64,000 nucleotides of DNA from Thalassospira sp. HJ (lineage in GTDB: Bacteria; Pseudomonadota; Alphaproteobacteria; Rhodospirillales; Thalassospiraceae). Shown piece by piece: positions 41,646-51,022 of this stretch. Location of the stretch: positions 186,001 to 250,000 of the forward strand of contig NZ_JYII01000019.1 of assembly GCF_000948415.1 (NCBI RefSeq), read 5' to 3'. The stretch's first letter is position 1. Each line of letters begins with the position of its first letter. The notes under the pieces are model-generated. The model did not search any database, was not told where the DNA came from, and was given only the letters and a program-made list of their open reading frames with translations. Both the position numbers and the translations under genes were made by a program.

Positions 41646-41905
41646 AATTTCTACTACCATATAAAATATATGCGACCGGCACCGATATCCCTGGTGTCGG
41701 GGCAAAAGGCGCTTTGTGATACAGCCATTCAAGGGCTCTCTTGGGGATTGAGCACACCCATTGGGAAAAGCGCCAAGTTAACCTGCCGGAAGAAGGCGGG
41801 CGGAATGTTTCTGTCCGCCCCCGCGCCCGATAGGTGCAAATTCACAACAAAAACCAGATCAGCACCATCGGCGGCATCTTCCGGATGCTCGAAGGAGCCG
41901 TGATT
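41646..41905. other. Intergenic region after the que operon
   Basis: About 260 bases holding the promoter of the small gene at 41906. A frame open through part of it has no ribosome-binding site. Nothing else seen. Confidence 0.4.
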
Positions 41906-42238
41906 ATGAGCATAACCCGCACAACCCATCGTACGGTGACGTTCTTTCATCCGTTCCACCTGCCCGGTCATCCCGGGCTGCTTTCGCCTGGCGAGTATGA
42001 AGTCGACACCAACGAAAAGCTTGATCCCAATGCAGCAATGCGCAGCTACATCAAGCTTGAATGTCACGTCCATCTCTGGGCAGAGGAGGATCAGATAGAC
42101 GGCAATGACGTCCTGACGGTCGCCCCGCAGGCACTTGAAGCCGCCCTTGCGCTTGATTCCGATCCCCTGCGCGAAGATGAACGCAACCGAATGATCAAAT
42201 CCTTTGGCGGCAGACCAACCGATAACGCCGCCGCCTGA
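41906..42238 (+). CDS. Hypothetical protein
   Basis: 110 residues from the ATG at 41906 (GAAGGAG upstream). Begins MSITRTTHRTVTFFHPFHLPGHPGLLSPGEYEVDT; the middle has YIKLECHVHLWAEED. Soluble, His-rich near the start, with a Gly-Gly-Arg-Pro C-terminus. It resembles small proteins of unknown function with a beta-sheet core, but I cannot name a family. Convergent with the next gene. Confidence 0.6.
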   Translation: MSITRTTHRTVTFFHPFHLPGHPGLLSPGEYEVDTNEKLDPNAAMRSYIKLECHVHLWAEEDQIDGNDVLTVAPQALEAALALDSDPLREDERNRMIKSFGGRPTDNAAA

Positions 42239-42256
42239 CAGGGCGCTATGGCCGTC

Positions 42257-42931
42257 TTATGGCAACGAGATCAGGGTGATCCCCCATCCCTGATCTTGCA
42301 AAATCTTGATGCCTTCAAACACCGGGGCGGCAATTAAAAACCAGCAAGCATCGCGCAGGGTCACAAGGAAAAGCGCGGGCCTAACCTTGATGGTTTCCGC
42401 ATCCCGCCATTTCATCAGGTTGGGACCAAACTGCGGGACGGTCTGGCAATAATCATCAAAAGACGCCCCGAACCGCTCGGCCAGCATCGCCTCTTCATGG
42501 GCGACCACACTGCGAAACACCAGCCAGCACGCCAAGGAAAACAACCCCGCCATCACCAGACTGCCCGTCTGCGCACCGGCGCCAAAGGCGCCGATGAAGC
42601 TAAAGACGTAAAGCGGATTGCGGCTGATCGAATACGGACCAAGTGTCACCAGCGACGTCTTTTTACGCCCGCCAATATAAAGCGCACACCAGCCCCGCCC
42701 AAAGATACAGATCAGGATCGCCGTGATCCCGATGGCCTCGATCCCCTCATGCCAGGCAGTGCTGCGATCAAATCCCGCCCGGGCGCAACAGACCAGCGCC
42801 AAAAGCACAACAATCCCGATGCGAAGCGTGCGTTTGCGCCGGCGCTGGATGGTTTGTAAAGGATCAACCGACGGAATGTCGGTCGCAATGACTTGGGTCG
42901 CGTGGGTCGATAAAGTCTGATTGTGATGCAT
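42257..42931 (-). CDS. Isoprenylcysteine-carboxyl-methyltransferase-like membrane protein
   Basis: 224 residues with four or five membrane segments. The ICMT/PEMT-type motif is SLVTLGPYSISRNPLYVFSFIG (the GPY-x-x-x-RNPxY signature), followed by EEAMLAERFGASFDDYCQTVPQF, the usual C-terminal helix with E and Y. Bacterial members methylate unknown small or membrane substrates. A long cytoplasmic N-terminus precedes the first segment. It lies downstream of, and on the same strand as, the AraC-type gene. Confidence 0.8.
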   Translation of the reverse strand: MHHNQTLSTHATQVIATDIPSVDPLQTIQRRRKRTLRIGIVVLLALVCCARAGFDRSTAWHEGIEAIGITAILICIFGRGWCALYIGGRKKTSLVTLGPYSISRNPLYVFSFIGAFGAGAQTGSLVMAGLFSLACWLVFRSVVAHEEAMLAERFGASFDDYCQTVPQFGPNLMKWRDAETIKVRPALFLVTLRDACWFLIAAPVFEGIKILQDQGWGITLISLP

Positions 42932-42970
42932 GGATGCCCCCTTGGGTTAAGTGGGCGTCATGATCCGTGA

Positions 42971-44281
42971 TCATCCGGCCTTTGGCGTCCAATGCTGTTG
43001 ATTCGGACCCTCTGTTGGTGCCTCGGACAGGTTGGCCGGCTTAAGGGCTGCTTGCCTTGCAGCTTCGCGCACGGCACTAGGGGTTTCCCCTGTGATCTTC
43101 TTGAACGCCAGATTAAACGTCGATTTGGAGTTGAACCCGACACTGAGCGCAATGTCCAAGATCGTCCGATCAGGTTCCAGCACCAGAACAGATCGCGCTT
43201 CCGCCACGCGGGCGGCATTGACGAAATCAAAGAAGCTTTTGCCGACGTGGTGATTAAGCACATAGGAAAGCTGATTGGGGGTAACCCCAACCGCACGGGC
43301 AAGCTTTGGCAAGGACACCAACGGATCAAGCAGGATATCCCCGCGCGCCTGAATATCATCAAGGCGGGCCAATGCACGGGTTACACCATCGGGATCAAGC
43401 AACGGACGCGGTGCCGTGGTATCGGTTGGCGCATCTGCCAGATCCGCTTGCGGGACAGCGCGCGCTTCCGTTGGCTGTGCCGGACTCTCTGGTGCCTTGG
43501 CGGCAACAAACCCTGCTTCCTCATCGACAATCCCGTCATCGGCATCATCGGCGGGCCAGTCGGCCATGACAAACAGGGCCGGTTGCGTTGCGATTTCATA
43601 GCTCATGGCGAACAGGACCAGCGCAAAGGCGATCTCGGTGCCAAACATTTCGGGATCATCGGGCAGATAAAGACCGACAATCTTGCCAACCGCCACGGTA
43701 ATAAAGACAAAGGTCAAACCACCCAGAACCACCCCGATCCAGCGTTGCATCGCCTTGCGGTCTGCCCCCAGCTGTTCCTCGGTCTTGAGCACATAACGAC
43801 ACGCAATCCGCCACAACAGCACCAGATAAACGGTAATCTGGATAAAAATCGCGCTCCAGCAAAAACCTTCAACCAGTTCGGCTGTGCTGTATCGCCCTGC
43901 CCACAGCTCATCGCCCCGCCCGTCGCCGGTCACGACCCAGGCAATCAGGTTGAACACCACCAGTACAAGCACGAAATGCCCCCACGGGCGGCGGGACGGA
44001 TTGCCCGATATTTCACGGAAATAAAGGTAAATCGCCGGGGCGATGGCGTAATTGATCGGACTAAAGAACAGGTTCAGGAAGCGTTCGAGATCCCTTGCAA
44101 CGAACGGCTCTGCCACATCCTGAATAAGGTTGAGCGCAATCGTTGCAATGAACAGCATCATCCAGCGGTTCGCCCCGAAGGCACGCGCGCCTTCGGATCG
44201 CAGGATCAGGCATAGGAACACTGCCTGCACCAAACCGACGGCTGCCACCACCACACTTACATAGTCCGTCCAACCGGTCAT
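42971..44281 (-). CDS. Membrane-bound AraC family regulator
   Basis: 436 residues from the ATG at 44281, chosen because AGGAG lies nine bases upstream; longer frames are possible. The N-terminal half has about seven membrane segments (VSVVVAAVGLVQAVFLCLIL, HFVLVLVVFNLIAWVV, WIGVVLGGLTFVFITVAVG). A flexible acidic-proline linker leads to a C-terminal AraC DNA-binding domain with SYVLNHHVGKSFFDFVNAARV and ALSVGFNSKSTFNLAFKKITG. Such proteins are thought to sense a membrane or periplasmic signal directly. The ICMT-like gene downstream is a possible target. Confidence 0.85.
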   Translation of the reverse strand: MTGWTDYVSVVVAAVGLVQAVFLCLILRSEGARAFGANRWMMLFIATIALNLIQDVAEPFVARDLERFLNLFFSPINYAIAPAIYLYFREISGNPSRRPWGHFVLVLVVFNLIAWVVTGDGRGDELWAGRYSTAELVEGFCWSAIFIQITVYLVLLWRIACRYVLKTEEQLGADRKAMQRWIGVVLGGLTFVFITVAVGKIVGLYLPDDPEMFGTEIAFALVLFAMSYEIATQPALFVMADWPADDADDGIVDEEAGFVAAKAPESPAQPTEARAVPQADLADAPTDTTAPRPLLDPDGVTRALARLDDIQARGDILLDPLVSLPKLARAVGVTPNQLSYVLNHHVGKSFFDFVNAARVAEARSVLVLEPDRTILDIALSVGFNSKSTFNLAFKKITGETPSAVREAARQAALKPANLSEAPTEGPNQQHWTPKAG

Positions 44282-44664
44282 TCCGGCATGCTCCTGCATT
44301 TCTTGATCACGTTTCTTCTGCCCAACCTTGCACCGGTCAGGCCGTCTATATCGTTTCAATAGACACAATCGGACACTATCGGCGTCCGATTATGCACAGG
44401 CGGACGCAGCAACCCGCCGGTTTTGCCAATCTGATCATCAGACGAACCGGACCAGCATCATTGATTTCGGATCATGATGTAACACGATCGATGTCCGGAT
44501 CGTCCAGATTGAAGGGCCGTCATAAAAAGTTCCATCATATTCGATTGACTATATCGAATTGATATATGATAGTTCGATATGTATCGGATTGATACAGTTG
44601 CTTTGATAACTTCCCCCATCAAGGCACGGTCAATCCGGGGGAAGCAACAAGGATAGACGACACA
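44282..44664. other. Intergenic region between the AraC and PadR genes
   Basis: About 380 bases. The right half is AT-rich with the tandem operator-like repeats listed next; the left half carries the promoter of the AraC gene. No other gene or RNA seen. Confidence 0.5.
44539..44594. promoter_or_regulatory. Tandem operator-like repeats upstream of the PadR-efflux operon
   Basis: TATCGAATTGATA at 44552-44564 and TATCGGATTGATA at 44582-44594 are spaced 30 bp apart (about three helical turns). A degenerate third copy, TATTCGATTGACTA, starts near 44539. They lie 70-125 bases before the padR start in an AT-rich, promoter-like stretch. PadR regulators usually bind such imperfect repeats and repress themselves and the pump. 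Inference from position and symmetry. Confidence 0.5.
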
Positions 44665-45249
44665 ATGGACGTACGAACTCTATGCCTGGGTGCTCTGATG
44701 GGCGGCGAGGCAACTGGATATGAAATCCGCAAGATGTTTGAAGATGGCACGTTCAGCCATTTTCAAATCGCGTCCCTTGGCTCGATCTATCCGGCACTGA
44801 CCAAACTGACCCAAGATGGTCTGGTGACCTTTGTCGAACATGAACAGGAAAACCGACCGGACAAGAAGATCTATCAGCTTACGCAAGAAGGCCGTCGCAC
44901 ATTCCTGCGCACCCTTTTGCAAACGCGTCCGGCCGAAGATCGATATCGTTCCGATATTCTGTTCATGCTGACCTTCGCCGAAGAAATGCCGATCGAGCTG
45001 ACCGAGGCCCTGATTGATGAATTTGCCGCCCGTCATGAAATGATGAGCATGCAGATCGATCCGGAAAACCCCGACAAGCCGGCCCCGCAGACATCGCATG
45101 GCCGCGACGAAGACGGCACACCAAAACCCGGCTGTTGCTTTGTCGCCGGACTGGGACAGGCCATGTGCGAAGCGACCTTGAAGTTTATTCGCGAAAACAA
45201 GCAGGGCCTGCTTGATGAATTAAGAAATCGCAAGGCCAACAAGTCGTAA
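44665..45249 (+). CDS. PadR family transcriptional regulator
   Basis: 194 residues. The N-terminal winged helix has LCLGALMGGEATGYEIRKMFEDG, SLGSIYPALTKLTQDGLVTF and the beta-wing DKKIYQLTQEGRRTF, the hallmarks of PadR. The C-terminal helical dimerisation domain is interrupted by a polar insert with PGCCF. It precedes the adaptor-permease pair of an RND pump by 117 bases and most likely controls it through the repeats upstream. Confidence 0.9.
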   Translation: MDVRTLCLGALMGGEATGYEIRKMFEDGTFSHFQIASLGSIYPALTKLTQDGLVTFVEHEQENRPDKKIYQLTQEGRRTFLRTLLQTRPAEDRYRSDILFMLTFAEEMPIELTEALIDEFAARHEMMSMQIDPENPDKPAPQTSHGRDEDGTPKPGCCFVAGLGQAMCEATLKFIRENKQGLLDELRNRKANKS

Positions 45250-45366
45250 GCGACTTTACCCTAGGCAGCACACAAGATTGCCCAGCCAGAAATACCAAGT
45301 GCCAGACGTGCCCAACCAAGAGCCACTGACGCATTCCGGCAACGGAAGATTTGAGGGAACAGAACA

Positions 45367-46554
45367 ATGAATGCTTCACGCCTGATCGCCATTCTACTGG
45401 TCGTTGGGACCGTTATATGGATCGGCAGCGCCTATTTGACCGGCGATGATGCGCCTGCGCAAGGCGAACAAAGCGCGGCCGCAAACCCGGCAAGCGAAAA
45501 CGCGGCAGCCAAACCGCATGCCAGCGTGCGCACGATTACCAGCCGTGCGGTCGATCACGTCGATCACCTGCGCATTACCGGACGTACCGAAGCGGTCATT
45601 TCTGTTGATATCCGTGCTGAAACCGAAGCGCGCGTGATTGAAATCGGCGCGATCAAGGGTCAGGCGGTCCAAAAGGGCGATCTGATTGCCCGCCTTGAAG
45701 TCGGGGACCGTCAGGCCCGCGTTGCCAAGGCCCGCGCCCTTGTAGCGCAGCGTGAACTGGAACATTCGGCGGCTGAAAGCCTGGCTGAGAAAAACTACCG
45801 CTCCAAAACCGGCGTTGCAGAGGCGCTTGCCCTTCTCGAAGAAGCGCGTGCCGACCTGACCATTGCCCGCACGGAGTTGGGCAATACCGAAATCCGCGCG
45901 CCGTTTGATGGCATTGTCGAAGAACGCCCGGCCGAGGTCGGTGACCTTCTGTCTATCGGTGATCCGGTCGCAACCCTTATTCAGGGTGACCCGATGCTGG
46001 TCGTGGCCCAGGTGCCAGAACATTCGATCCGTGCGATTGATCTTGGCCAGCTCGCCAATGTCACCCTTTTTGATGGCAGCACCCATGACGGCATCGTGCG
46101 CTATACCGCGCGCGTTTCAGATAACGACACCCGCACATTCCGGGTCGAGGTCGAGATTGATAACGCCGATCTGCGCATTCCCGATGGCATGACCGCCGAG
46201 CTTGAAATTCCGGTCGGCACCAAGCGCGCCCATCTGGTGACGTCTTCTGTCCTGACACTAAATGACGCGGGCGAGCTTGGTGTTCGCTCGATCGTTGATG
46301 ACAACAAGGTCGATTTCCTGCCCGTTGAACTTCAAGGCGGCACGCGTGAGCGCATCTGGATCGGCGGCCTGCCTGAAGAGTTCGAACTGATCGTGGTCGG
46401 GCATGACTGGGTCAAGGAAGGTGCGACCGTCGATGTCGTCCATCTTGAAACCGACAAGGACGGCCTGCCGATCATGCAGGATAACGAAGCCCCCGGTGCT
46501 GTTCCCGGGGCTGAGGACGGTGGCGCCACCCTTTCGGAAAATGCCGCGCAGTAA
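45367..46554 (+). CDS. RND efflux periplasmic adaptor (membrane fusion protein)
   Basis: 395 residues. N-terminal membrane anchor (LIAILLVVGTVIWIGSAYL), then barrel-sandwich/lipoyl halves: VISVDIRAETEARVIEIGAIKGQAVQKGDLIARLE and IRAPFDGIVEERPAEVGDLLSIGDPVATLIQ, with an alpha-helical hairpin between them, and a beta-barrel with PVGTKRAHLVTSSVL. It links the inner-membrane permease to an outer-membrane channel; no channel gene is present here. Twenty-four bases before the permease gene. Confidence 0.92.
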   Translation: MNASRLIAILLVVGTVIWIGSAYLTGDDAPAQGEQSAAANPASENAAAKPHASVRTITSRAVDHVDHLRITGRTEAVISVDIRAETEARVIEIGAIKGQAVQKGDLIARLEVGDRQARVAKARALVAQRELEHSAAESLAEKNYRSKTGVAEALALLEEARADLTIARTELGNTEIRAPFDGIVEERPAEVGDLLSIGDPVATLIQGDPMLVVAQVPEHSIRAIDLGQLANVTLFDGSTHDGIVRYTARVSDNDTRTFRVEVEIDNADLRIPDGMTAELEIPVGTKRAHLVTSSVLTLNDAGELGVRSIVDDNKVDFLPVELQGGTRERIWIGGLPEEFELIVVGHDWVKEGATVDVVHLETDKDGLPIMQDNEAPGAVPGAEDGGATLSENAAQ

Positions 46555-46578
46555 GCGCGTATCATGAGGAGATGAAAA

Positions 46579-49500
46579 ATGTCCCTGATTGATCACGCGC
46601 TTAATCGTTCGCGCACCGTCATTCTGGTTCTGGTCCTGCTGCTTGTTACAGGTTGGGTTGGCTATAACACCATCCCCAAGGAAGCTGACCCGGACGTTCA
46701 GATCCCGGTTCTGTACGTGACCATGCATCATGACGGCGTTTCGCCCGAAGATGCCGAACGCCTTCTTTTGCGCCCGATGGAACAGGAACTTCGTTCCATC
46801 GAAGGTGTGAAGGAAATGCGATCACAGGCCTATCAGGACGGCGCATCGGTCACGCTTGAATTCTATTCCGATGTCGAGATTGATGAAGCGCTGGCAGATG
46901 TCCGCGAACGGGTCGATATCGCCAAATCCGAACTGCCAGATGAAACCGACGACCCCGAAGTGCACGAGGTCAACCTGTCGCTGTTCCCGGTTCTGGTCGT
47001 GACCCTTTCGGGGGACGTGCCCGAACGCGCGCTCCTGCGTATGGCGCGTGACCTGAAGGACGCGATTGAAGGCCTGCCTGCCGTGCTTGAAGCCAATCTG
47101 GCGGGCGAGCGTGAAGAACTTGTCGAATTCATCATCGATCCGATGAAGATCGAGGCCTATCGCCTCAATGGCGTCGACATCGTCACCCTGGTGCGGAACT
47201 CCAACGCTCTGGTCGCGGCAGGCGCAGTTGATACTGGCAGTGGCCGCTTTAATATCAAGGTCCCCGGCCTCTTTGAAAGCGTGAACGATATTCTTGATAT
47301 GCCGCTTCTGGTCGATGGCGATTCCGTTATCCGCTTCCGCGATATCGGCGATGTCCGCCGGACCTTCAAGGATGCCGAGAGCTTTGCACGCCTTAATGGC
47401 GAACCGGCAATCGCGATCGAGGTTTCCAAACGGGTTGGCGAAAACATCATCGAAGTCATCGATGCCATCAAGGCCACCACGGCCGAGGCACAACAAGCCT
47501 TCCCGCCCAACCTGACGATCAGCTATTCGCAGGATAAATCATCTGACATCCGCACCATGCTGACCGATCTGCAAAACAGCGTGATCCTTGCGATCCTTCT
47601 GGTGATGGTGGTCGTCATCTGGTCACTTGGCTGGCGGTCCGGCCTTCTGGTGGGTCTTGCCATTCCGGGCTCGTTCCTGACCGCGATCCTTGTGCTGTGG
47701 GCGCTCGGGATGACGGTGAATATCGTTGTTCTGTTCAGCCTTATTCTTGCCGTTGGGATGCTGGTCGATGGTGCGATTGTTGTCACCGAATATGCCGACC
47801 GGAAAATGATCGAAGGCCTGCATCGCAAGCAAGCCTATCCGCTTGCCGCCAAACGCATGGCGCTTCCGATCATTGCTTCGACCGCGACAACGCTTGCCGC
47901 CTTCCTGCCGCTGGCCTTCTGGCCGGATGTGGTTGGCGAATTCATGAAGTTCTTGCCAATCACGGTGCTGTTTACCCTGACCGCATCGCTTGCCATGGCG
48001 CTGATCTTTGTGCCCACCGTGGGCGCATGGTTTGGCAAACCGGGCAGTCAGAACAATGAAAGCCTCGAAGCCATTGCAGCCGATCATGGCGATGACATCG
48101 AAAAGGTCAAAGGCGGCACTGGCGTTTATATCCGGATGCTAAAGACCTGCCTGCGGTTCTATTGGCTAATTGTGCCGGCGGCCTTTGTGGTTCTGATTTC
48201 AGTCTGGGCGGCGTTTGGCCAACTGGGCAAGGGTGTCGAGTTCTTCCCGTCTGTTGAACCCGAAGTGGCCATTGTTCAGGTCCGCGCACGCGGCAACATG
48301 TCCTATTACCAGCAGGACACCCTGCTGCGTGAAGTTGAAAACCGCATTCTGGCCCTTGATACCCATCATGAAGGCGAGAACTGGTTTGATACCGTCTATG
48401 CGCGCTCCGGTTCCGGTGCAGGTGGTAACGAAGCCGCCGAAGACGTAATTGGTGTCGTTCAGCTTGAATATGCCGATTGGCAGACCCGCCCCAAGGCGAG
48501 TGAAATCGAAAAGCGCATTCTGGCCGATACCGCCGATCTGGCTGGTATCCAGATCGAGGTCCGCGCTCAGGAAGCTGGCCCGCCGCAAGGCAAGGATATC
48601 CAGATCCAGCTGCGGTCTTTCTATCCCGAATTGCTTGATCAGACTGCGACCATGCTGATGACGGGCCTTCAGGATATGGGCGGTCTTTACAATTTCGAGG
48701 ACGGAAAATCACCCCCGGGCATTGACTGGGAATACAGTGTTGACCGTGCGCAGGCACTGAAATTCGGGGCCGATATCACCCAGATTGGCAATGTCGTCAA
48801 ACTGGTGACCAACGGCATCAATTTCTCGACCTATCGCCCGGATGATTCGACCGAGGAGATCGATATTGTCGGACGCTACCCGGCAAAGTACCGCTCGCTT
48901 GAGGAGTTGCAAAACCTCAAGATCGTGACGGACAAGGGCCTGGTGCCGATGGCCAACTTCATCAAACGCACGCCCATGCCCAAGACCGGCACACTCCATC
49001 GTGTTGACAGCCGCCGCACCCTGACCGTCAAGGCCGACGTGCAGGAAGGTGTTCTGGTTGATACCAAGCTTGGTGAGGTCAAAGACTGGATGAGCACCCT
49101 TGCGATCGATCCTCGCATTTCGGTCGAATTCAAGGGTCAGGATGAAGAACAGAAAAAGTCGGCCGACTTCCTGAAAAACGCGTTCTCGGTGGCGCTGTTC
49201 ATCATGTTCATCATTCTGGTCACCCAGTTTAACAGCATCTCAAGTTCGCTTCTGATCATGATTGCCATCATCATGTCGACGGCGGGCGTGTTCCTTGGAC
49301 TGATGCTGACCGGGCAGGCCTTTTCGATTGTCATGAACGGGATCGGTATTGTCGCGCTGGCCGGGATTGTCGTGAACAACAACATCGTTCTGATCGATAC
49401 GTTCGACCGGCTCAAACACACCGCCAGCAGCATCGAAGCAGCCATCCTGCAAACCGGTGCACAGCGTTTGCGTCCGGTGATGCTGACCACGGTGACTACT

Positions 49501-49773
49501 ATTCTTGGTCTGGTGCCGATGGTGCTGCAGATCAATATCGACTTCGCTGCGCGCGATGTGTCGGTTGGCGCACCTTCCACGCAATGGTGGGTGCAACTTT
49601 CGACCTCCATCGCGTTTGGTCTGGCCTTTGCCACGGCACTTACGCTGGTCTTTACACCCTGTGCGCTGATGGCGCGTCACAAGCTGGGCGGGCTGATGCG
49701 AAAGATCAAGCCGCGCCTCGCAAAGCCGTTCAGTTCAGGCCTGCCAAAAGGCCCGACGGATCAGACCAGCTAA
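46579..49773 (+). CDS. RND efflux permease (AcrB/MexF family)
   Basis: 1064 residues, the usual size. Twelve membrane segments in two sets, with the large periplasmic loops after segments 1 and 7. SLIDHALNRSRTVILVLVLLLVTG starts segment 1; the proton-relay aspartates lie in FSLILAVGMLVDGAIVVTEYADR of segment 4; NNNIVLIDTFDRLK in segment 10 ends a typical internal repeat. A proton-driven drug, dye or metabolite exporter in the inner membrane; the substrate is unknown. A strong terminator follows. Confidence 0.95.
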   Translation: MSLIDHALNRSRTVILVLVLLLVTGWVGYNTIPKEADPDVQIPVLYVTMHHDGVSPEDAERLLLRPMEQELRSIEGVKEMRSQAYQDGASVTLEFYSDVEIDEALADVRERVDIAKSELPDETDDPEVHEVNLSLFPVLVVTLSGDVPERALLRMARDLKDAIEGLPAVLEANLAGEREELVEFIIDPMKIEAYRLNGVDIVTLVRNSNALVAAGAVDTGSGRFNIKVPGLFESVNDILDMPLLVDGDSVIRFRDIGDVRRTFKDAESFARLNGEPAIAIEVSKRVGENIIEVIDAIKATTAEAQQAFPPNLTISYSQDKSSDIRTMLTDLQNSVILAILLVMVVVIWSLGWRSGLLVGLAIPGSFLTAILVLWALGMTVNIVVLFSLILAVGMLVDGAIVVTEYADRKMIEGLHRKQAYPLAAKRMALPIIASTATTLAAFLPLAFWPDVVGEFMKFLPITVLFTLTASLAMALIFVPTVGAWFGKPGSQNNESLEAIAADHGDDIEKVKGGTGVYIRMLKTCLRFYWLIVPAAFVVLISVWAAFGQLGKGVEFFPSVEPEVAIVQVRARGNMSYYQQDTLLREVENRILALDTHHEGENWFDTVYARSGSGAGGNEAAEDVIGVVQLEYADWQTRPKASEIEKRILADTADLAGIQIEVRAQEAGPPQGKDIQIQLRSFYPELLDQTATMLMTGLQDMGGLYNFEDGKSPPGIDWEYSVDRAQALKFGADITQIGNVVKLVTNGINFSTYRPDDSTEEIDIVGRYPAKYRSLEELQNLKIVTDKGLVPMANFIKRTPMPKTGTLHRVDSRRTLTVKADVQEGVLVDTKLGEVKDWMSTLAIDPRISVEFKGQDEEQKKSADFLKNAFSVALFIMFIILVTQFNSISSSLLIMIAIIMSTAGVFLGLMLTGQAFSIVMNGIGIVALAGIVVNNNIVLIDTFDRLKHTASSIEAAILQTGAQRLRPVMLTTVTTILGLVPMVLQINIDFAARDVSVGAPSTQWWVQLSTSIAFGLAFATALTLVFTPCALMARHKLGGLMRKIKPRLAKPFSSGLPKGPTDQTS

Positions 49774-49817
49774 CCCCATAGCCGCGCGCTTTTTCCCCCG
49801 ACCCCGCCGCGCGGTTA

Positions 49818-49853
49818 CACCGGCCCCCTTCCCCGGGGGCCGGTGACTTTTTA
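49818..49853 (+). terminator. Rho-independent terminator of the efflux operon
   Basis: ACCGGCCCCC and GGGGGCCGGT form a ten-pair, all-but-two GC stem with a short loop, followed by GACTTTTTA. Ends the PadR-adaptor-permease transcript. Confidence 0.92.
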
Positions 49854-50032
49854 TCCCGGCAACACTGCAACGTGAATTGAGCATGCTTGCTATATCATTA
49901 TTTTATAACTATATGATTTTTCGCTTCGAACATGATCGGGCGGAGGTGGCGAATACACACTTTCCTAAGGATTTTAGAAGTATTTTATCGTTATTCGTCA
50001 CAACTGATTTCCGCCGGAATCAAAGGAACTGC

Positions 50033-50968
50033 ATGGTATCGGCTCTCTGGCATAACGCGCGACCAAAGGTCTTTGGCATTGCCTGTGCGCTTGGCGCATT
50101 GATGTCTGATGGCGCGATGGCCCAGAATAGCTCGGAAGATCAATCCTTTACCTGGGCGGTTCCCGCCTTTGCCCCGGCCTTCATCCATGAGCAAGGCAAG
50201 CTGACCGGCTATGCTGCCGATACCCAGAACTGGTTTGCCGCCCAACTGCCGCAATATCGGCACGACGTTCTTCATGTGCCGCTTGCCCGCCTTCTGGCCG
50301 AAATGAAAAACGGCGAAGGGTCATTGCGCTGCTCGGCAACGCTGATCCCGACCCCGGAGCGGCGCGAATATATCACCTTTGCCAAGACCATCCTGCTGCA
50401 TCTGCCGATCTCGATTGTCATTCGGGCTGAAGATGAAGACCGCTTTACGCCTTATCTGAATAAGGAAGGCCATGTGGAGCTTGAGCAGCTTCTGGCAGAT
50501 GAAAGCCTGTCAACGGCGGTGCGGATCGGCCGGGCCTATGGTTCGCGCGTCGATGGCCATCTAAACCGGTTCCGCGACACCCATCAGGTCATGCAGGTTG
50601 CCGAGGATACCAAGTTCGTTCGGATGCTGGACCTCAAACGCATCGACTGGACGCTTTATTTTCCATCCGAAGCCGAATATTACCGCCGCACCCAAACGCC
50701 CGGGCTTGAAATCAAGGCCCTGCCGATTGCCGGCAACACCACCCTGCTTGAAGCCACGATTGGTTGTGCAAAAACGCCCGCTGGGCAAAAGGCGATTGCC
50801 GAAATCAACGCCATCGTCGATGACAACCCGACCATGCCCTGGACGGAGTTTTACGCCGAATGGCTCAGCCCCAATGACCGTGAATGGTTCAATGCCGCGC
50901 GCGACCAATACATCCACGCCGAACATTTCGAAACCCGGCTGGAATACAGCCCCTCGACCGCGCAATAG
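50033..50968 (+). CDS. Periplasmic substrate-binding-like protein
   Basis: 311 residues from the ATG at 50033 (AAAGGAAC upstream; a longer frame has no such site). Signal peptide VFGIACALGALMSDGAMAQ. The mature protein has SFTWAVPAFAPAFIHEQGKLTGYAADTQNWFAAQLPQYRH and RCSATLIPTPERREYITFAKTI, of the SBP_bac_3-like group that lacks an ABC partner (TIGR02285-type). Stands alone; ligand unknown. Confidence 0.75.
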   Translation: MVSALWHNARPKVFGIACALGALMSDGAMAQNSSEDQSFTWAVPAFAPAFIHEQGKLTGYAADTQNWFAAQLPQYRHDVLHVPLARLLAEMKNGEGSLRCSATLIPTPERREYITFAKTILLHLPISIVIRAEDEDRFTPYLNKEGHVELEQLLADESLSTAVRIGRAYGSRVDGHLNRFRDTHQVMQVAEDTKFVRMLDLKRIDWTLYFPSEAEYYRRTQTPGLEIKALPIAGNTTLLEATIGCAKTPAGQKAIAEINAIVDDNPTMPWTEFYAEWLSPNDREWFNAARDQYIHAEHFETRLEYSPSTAQ

Positions 50969-50975
50969 AAATCAA

Positions 50976-51004
50976 AAAAGCCGGCATATGCCGGCTTTTC
51001 TTTT
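50976..51004. terminator. Bidirectional terminator
   Basis: AAAAAGCCGGCA-TATGCCGGCTTTT: a palindromic GC stem with A- and T-runs on either side, between the convergent binding-protein and pssA genes, working in both directions. Confidence 0.9.
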
Positions 51005-51022
51005 GATGTTTTGATCTGATGA

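Noticed and set aside
42992..44215. 407-codon frame opposite the AraC gene
   Set aside because: Antisense to a recognisable gene, with His/Gln-rich low-complexity product and no start signal.
44369..44664. A tRNA or small RNA gene in the AraC-PadR gap
   Set aside because: The AT-rich repeats do not fold into a cloverleaf and fit better as regulator binding sites.
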